A stretch of 26,805 nt of DNA from GCA-1730015 sp964550655 (GTDB lineage Bacteria; Pseudomonadota; Gammaproteobacteria; Granulosicoccales; Granulosicoccaceae), in NCBI GenBank assembly GCA_964550655.1, contig CAZKAQ010000042.1, positions 1-26,805 on the forward strand. The letters are read 5' to 3'. The translations under genes and the position numbers were made by a program. Position 1 is the stretch's first letter, and each line of letters opens with the position of its first letter. The notes under the pieces are model-generated. The model did no database searches. It saw nothing but the letters and a program-made list of their open reading frames with translations, and was not told where the DNA came from. Of this stretch, positions 23,195-26,805 are shown piece by piece.

Positions 23195-24541
23195 CTACAC
23201 GAGAGTAACCAGTTCCTCTGAGCTTGTGGGATGAATTGCTACCGTGTTATCAAAGTCTTTCTTGGTAGCACCCATTTTTACCGCCACCGAAAAGCCCTGC
23301 AGCATCTCATCAACACCATCACCAATCATGTGTATACCCACAACTTTCTCTTCTGCGCCAGTGACTACCAGTTTCATCGCGGTTTTTTGCGGATGTTCAG
23401 TAAAAGCGTGATACATAGGTGTGAATGTCGCCTGATAACACTTCACATCACTGCCATATTTCTCACGTGCCTGTGCTTCCGTCATACCAACCGCTCCTAT
23501 TGGCGGATGGCTGAATACAACAGAGGCAATATTTTCATAATCCAGTTTTTGATCGGTTTTTCCGGCATACAGTCGCTCTGCCAGTCGTCGACCAGCTGCG
23601 ATAGCGACCGGTGTGAGTTGAGCTCGACCAGTGATATCTCCTATGGCAAAGATATTATCTACATTGGTAGCCTGCCACTCATCGGTTGGAATGTAGCCTC
23701 TTTTATCAACGGTTATACCGGCGTTTTGTGGTTCCATTTCAGCCGACAACGGACGTCTTCCTATAGCCCAGAGAACAGTATCGAACTCACCCAGATCTCT
23801 ATTGTCTTTACTTGTTATATTTATGCCGGAGGCATTGCTTTTTAGCTCTGCAAGGTCAGTGTTATTGATTATTTTCAATCCGCTATCAAGCATGGCTTGC
23901 GTAAGCGTTGAGGACAATATCTCATCAAACTCGCGAAGAAAATTCTCGCGCCGGATAATCAAACTCACATCAGCACCCAGCGCGTGCAGCATACCCGCTA
24001 ATTCAACAGCAATGTAACCGGCACCTACAACTGCCACTTTGTCGGGCATTTCTGTTAACTCAAAAAAACCATCAGAGGTTATTCCAAGCTCAGCACCGGG
24101 AATATCAGGCACGATCGGGGTACCACCCGGTGCCAGTATGATTCTTTCAGCTGTATAAGTTTTATCACCAACTTTTACCGTGTGCGGATCAAGCAGTGAG
24201 CCGTGACCATTAAGTATCTCTACATTTTCATTTTTTAAATTGGTTTCATAAATTTTGTTTAAGCGAACGATGTATGCTTCCCGGTCAGCGACCAGTTTGC
24301 TCCAGTCAAAACCCTTTTTCTCTACATCAAAACCGTAACCCGAGACATCTCCGACCGTGTGTGCAATATGCGCTGCATACCACATAATCTTCTTTGGTAC
24401 GCAGCCTCTGTTTACACAGGTTCCACCCATGCGATCATATTCAACTACCGCACATTTAGCACCGTGCTTAGCTGCACGGCGAGCAGCAGCAACACCGCCA
24501 CTACCACCACCAATGGCGATTAAGTCATATTGATAACTCAC
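23195..24541 (-). CDS. gor: Glutathione-disulfide reductase
   Basis: FAD enzyme reducing glutathione disulfide with NADPH; cytosolic homodimer. 448 residues. FAD loop GGGSGGVAAARRAA (11-24), redox disulfide GGTCVNRGCVPKK (Cys42, Cys47), second nucleotide-binding loop VVGAGYIAVELAG followed by basic residues IIRREN fitting NADPH rather than NADH, FAD-binding AIGDITG, and the C-terminal HPTSSEE (His437, Glu442) that completes the partner's active site. Start is GTG 24541 with AGGAG nine bases upstream, and the family's N-terminus matches it exactly; no ATG is nearer. It ends 55 bases from convergent cinA. Confidence 0.95.
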   Translation of the reverse strand: MSYQYDLIAIGGGSGGVAAARRAAKHGAKCAVVEYDRMGGTCVNRGCVPKKIMWYAAHIAHTVGDVSGYGFDVEKKGFDWSKLVADREAYIVRLNKIYETNLKNENVEILNGHGSLLDPHTVKVGDKTYTAERIILAPGGTPIVPDIPGAELGITSDGFFELTEMPDKVAVVGAGYIAVELAGMLHALGADVSLIIRRENFLREFDEILSSTLTQAMLDSGLKIINNTDLAELKSNASGINITSKDNRDLGEFDTVLWAIGRRPLSAEMEPQNAGITVDKRGYIPTDEWQATNVDNIFAIGDITGRAQLTPVAIAAGRRLAERLYAGKTDQKLDYENIASVVFSHPPIGAVGMTEAQAREKYGSDVKCYQATFTPMYHAFTEHPQKTAMKLVVTGAEEKVVGIHMIGDGVDEMLQGFSVAVKMGATKKDFDNTVAIHPTSSEELVTLV

Positions 24542-24946
24542 AGGAACGGCTCCTATCTCAAAAAAAAAGCTATTGTTGGCTTATGATGTGCAATTTGTAT
24601 GACACACAAACAATGCGTAAGATCTGCTATATATTACCATTTATACATTGCTACCAGACATACCGAACACGCTGTGAGGTGTGTCGGACAGGGCTGGCAA
24701 ACAAGCATAAATTGCTTTGCGAGAATAACATTATCTGTGACACTTTACAGCTTCCGGCAAGATGTATACTGTTCCTGTTTAGCCGCGAAGCGGCGTCTTG
24801 TCTTCGTATCAGGAACCGTGTTTTTAATGCAGGCAGGATCGTCCATCTTACAGAGTATTTTATCTCCGGCGGATCTACACATAATCTAAGATCCAACCCT
24901 GACAGTAGTCAGCCCGCCTGTTTCAAACTTAACTAACCGCAATCAT
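24542..24946. other. Gene-free divergent region between gor and the malic enzyme gene, with long-range hairpin
   Basis: About 400 bases. Two overlapping plus-strand frames here show no family features or ribosome site and look like chance. A TATACT box (24765-24770) is the best promoter element, with no good -35. Just after it, GTTCCTG (24771-24777) pairs with CAGGAAC (24810-24816), enclosing a tight GCCGC-GAA-GCGGC hairpin (24782-24793), and TTTTT follows at 24820-24824. Read on the plus strand this resembles an attenuator or terminator ~120 bases ahead of the malic enzyme start. Confidence 0.4.
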
Positions 24947-26659
24947 ATGACTATGCTGAATTTTCGACCAGAAAAAGACAATGACGGACAATATCGCTTA
25001 AAAGTCGATTTAAGCGGATATGATTTAATACATGAACCACTGCTGAACAAAGGCTCTGCCTTCACCGAAAAAGAACGCCGGGAACTCGGACTGCAGGGCC
25101 TCATACCCAATGCAACCATGAGCATGGATCAGCAGGCCCGCAGAATATATAAACGCATCAGTGCACTGCAGGATGATTTCCAGAAATACATAGCACTGTC
25201 AAATTTGCAGGACCGCAACGAGCATCTTTTTTACTATCTACTGCTTGCTCACCTGGAAGAATATATGCCAATTGTCTATACCCCGACAGTCGGCACAGCA
25301 ACACAGAAGTACAGCCAGGTATTCAGACGTGGCAGAGGAATATGGATAACGCCTGAACACAAAGGAAGCATAAAAGACGTACTGCAACAAATAAAGAACG
25401 TAAGAGACATATCACTCATGGTCGTCACAGACGGCGAATCCATTCTGGGCATTGGTGATCAGGGCGCAGGTGGCATGGCGATATCCGTTGGTAAATTGTC
25501 CTTATACTGCGCAGGTGCAGGTATCCATCCTGCGCAAACCCTGCCGGTTTGCATTGATGTCGGAACCAACAATCAGTCTTTACTGGACGATGAATTTTAT
25601 ATCGGCTGGCCACATTCAAGAATAACAGGTGATGAATACGACGAACTAGTTGCTGAATTCGTTACCGCTGTTACTGAAGTATTTCCAGAGGCGCTTATTC
25701 AATGGGAAGATTTTCGCAAAAACAATGCACTCGCCATTTTAGATAAATATCGAGATGCCGTACCTTCATTTAATGATGATATACAAGGTACCGGTGCAGT
25801 AGCACTGGCAGGGGTACTTTCTGCCTTGCGCGTATCCGGTGATTCACTCAGCGATCAACGTATTGTGATCTACGGAGCCGGAGCCGCAGGTCTTGGAATT
25901 GCGCGGCAACTGCGTGCAGCCCTGGCTGAAGCCGGGCTCTCCGGAGATGCATTACAAGGTGCGATTGCAGTCCTTGATAGCCGTGGTTTAATCAGTGACG
26001 GCCAGGAAATAAAAGACACCTATAAAAAATCTTTAGCCTGGAATCAATCACTGTTAGCGCAGTATGGTTTGTCCGACGATCTGAGCCTTAAAACCGTAAT
26101 AGAAAAATACCACCCGACAATACTAATTGGTACATCAGGCCAGGCCGGCGCTTTTAACGAAGCCATCATCACCGAAATGGCCAGCCATGTGGATCGACCG
26201 ATTATCCTGCCTTTCTCAAACCCGACTGACCTTGCAGAGGCAATGCCCGCAAATCTGTATAAATGGACTGGCGGCCGCTGTCTGGTTGCGACCGGCAGCC
26301 CGTTTAACGATGTCGAATTCGATGGAAAAAAATATCGCATTGGACAAGGCAACAATGTCTTTATTTTCCCGGGCCTGGGCCTTGCTGCTATCACTGCAAA
26401 AATACAACGAGTAAGCGATAAAATGATTACCGCTGCCTCACGCGCACTGGCAGATCAGGTCAGCGAAGAAGAACTTGCTGAAGGGTTGTTATTTCCCTCC
26501 ATTGATCGACTACGCGATGTCTCTACAGAAATCGCAAAATCAGTCATTCAAGTGGCAATGACAGCAGGTGACTGCGGCGAAATGAAGCCGGAAGATATAG
26601 ACGCTCTTCTGCAGCAAAGCCTGTGGAATCCGGACTATGTTGAATACACTGCTCGATAA
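24947..26659 (+). CDS. NAD-dependent malic enzyme, malolactic-like clade
   Basis: 570 residues. Oxidatively decarboxylates malate to pyruvate (or, for malolactic enzymes, to lactate) with NAD and Mn/Mg. Motifs: MPIVYTPTVG with catalytic Tyr111, VTDGESILGIGDQGAGGM (160-177), GKLSLYCAGAGIHPAQTLPV with the catalytic Lys183, QWEDF, SFNDDIQGTGAVALAG (metal Asp/Glu), and Rossmann loop YGAGAAGLGIA. Where E. coli MaeA has TDGERILG, this has Ser165, losing the Arg that binds the substrate carboxylate; malolactic enzymes have Gly there. VALAGVLSALRVSGDSLSDQ and NPTDLAEAMPANLYKWTGG also resemble malolactic enzymes more than MaeA. ATG 24947 or 24953; no ribosome site visible. Confidence 0.9.
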   Translation: MTMLNFRPEKDNDGQYRLKVDLSGYDLIHEPLLNKGSAFTEKERRELGLQGLIPNATMSMDQQARRIYKRISALQDDFQKYIALSNLQDRNEHLFYYLLLAHLEEYMPIVYTPTVGTATQKYSQVFRRGRGIWITPEHKGSIKDVLQQIKNVRDISLMVVTDGESILGIGDQGAGGMAISVGKLSLYCAGAGIHPAQTLPVCIDVGTNNQSLLDDEFYIGWPHSRITGDEYDELVAEFVTAVTEVFPEALIQWEDFRKNNALAILDKYRDAVPSFNDDIQGTGAVALAGVLSALRVSGDSLSDQRIVIYGAGAAGLGIARQLRAALAEAGLSGDALQGAIAVLDSRGLISDGQEIKDTYKKSLAWNQSLLAQYGLSDDLSLKTVIEKYHPTILIGTSGQAGAFNEAIITEMASHVDRPIILPFSNPTDLAEAMPANLYKWTGGRCLVATGSPFNDVEFDGKKYRIGQGNNVFIFPGLGLAAITAKIQRVSDKMITAASRALADQVSEEELAEGLLFPSIDRLRDVSTEIAKSVIQVAMTAGDCGEMKPEDIDALLQQSLWNPDYVEYTAR

Positions 26660-26692
26660 GCTTCAGCTGGTAACTGGATAACTCTATTCCGG

Positions 26693-26711
26693 GCGCGCAG
26701 TATTTGCGCGC
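26693..26711. other. GC-rich hairpin downstream of the malic enzyme gene
   Basis: GCGCGCA (26693-26699) pairs perfectly with TGCGCGC (26705-26711) around GTATT, 34 bases after the stop. No U-tract follows on the plus strand, so it may protect the 3' end or be part of a rho-dependent end. The remaining sequence to 26805 shows no recognisable gene. Confidence 0.45.
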
Positions 26712-26805
26712 TCAGTAGAAATCGCGGACGCTTAAAATCTGAGTCCGATCTAACCTGCATTATTCATGAGGCGACCTGCGGATTTAGCTCTTTTGTCTTT
26801 ATTTG

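Noticed and set aside
24583..24936. Two overlapping plus-strand open frames between gor and the malic enzyme gene
   Set aside because: Cys-rich odd composition, no ribosome site, no recognisable domain, and they overlap the predicted hairpin.

Overview
The window reads as ordinary chromosome of a gammaproteobacterium of moderate GC content. The best taxonomic hints are GlnS, a HerA-like ATPase closely matching E. coli YjgR, Uup, an IbaG-type BolA, SixA and glutathione reductase. Species cannot be named from the sequence. There is no insertion sequence, phage gene, CRISPR array or rRNA. One tRNA gene, tRNA-Thr(UGU), is present.

Layout. Positions 1-2051 (minus) hold the N-terminal part of a large surface lipoprotein built of ~92-95 residue cadherin-like repeats; it runs off the left edge. 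Next are birA without a DNA-binding domain (minus), a secreted lytic transglycosylase and a zinc nucleoside-deaminase-fold protein (both plus). A five-gene minus-strand run follows at 8601-4582: rpe, a YccU-like CoA-binding protein, metY, a glucuronokinase-like GHMP kinase and pterin carbinolamine dehydratase. Then come a Tat-exported GH12-like protein, tRNA-Thr, glnS, a LysM lipoprotein, sixA, a small hypothetical gene, a small lipoprotein, a candidate small RNA with a textbook terminator, bolA/ibaG, the HerA-like ATPase and uup. A TetR regulator, a Tat-exported metallo-beta-lactamase-fold protein and an L31-like zinc-ribbon protein form a small regulated unit at 18.2-20.2 kb. The right end holds an M32 carboxypeptidase (minus), cinA (plus), gor (minus) and an NAD-malic/malolactic-type enzyme (plus).

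Most genes are housekeeping. The points worth a second look are: (1) the tetR / MBL-fold / L31-like cassette, with two palindromes built from CCTAC/CTACC half-sites in front of tetR and of the MBL gene; (2) the plant-type glucuronokinase homologue embedded in a metabolic operon; (3) a GH12-like exported protein that keeps the GNEIWW motif but seems to have Asn where the nucleophile Glu is expected; (4) a candidate small RNA at about 14054-14123; (5) a CinA whose C-terminal amidase domain looks degenerate; (6) a malic enzyme with Ser in place of a usual substrate-binding Arg and with sequence features of malolactic enzymes. I saw no clear anti-phage or mobile system.
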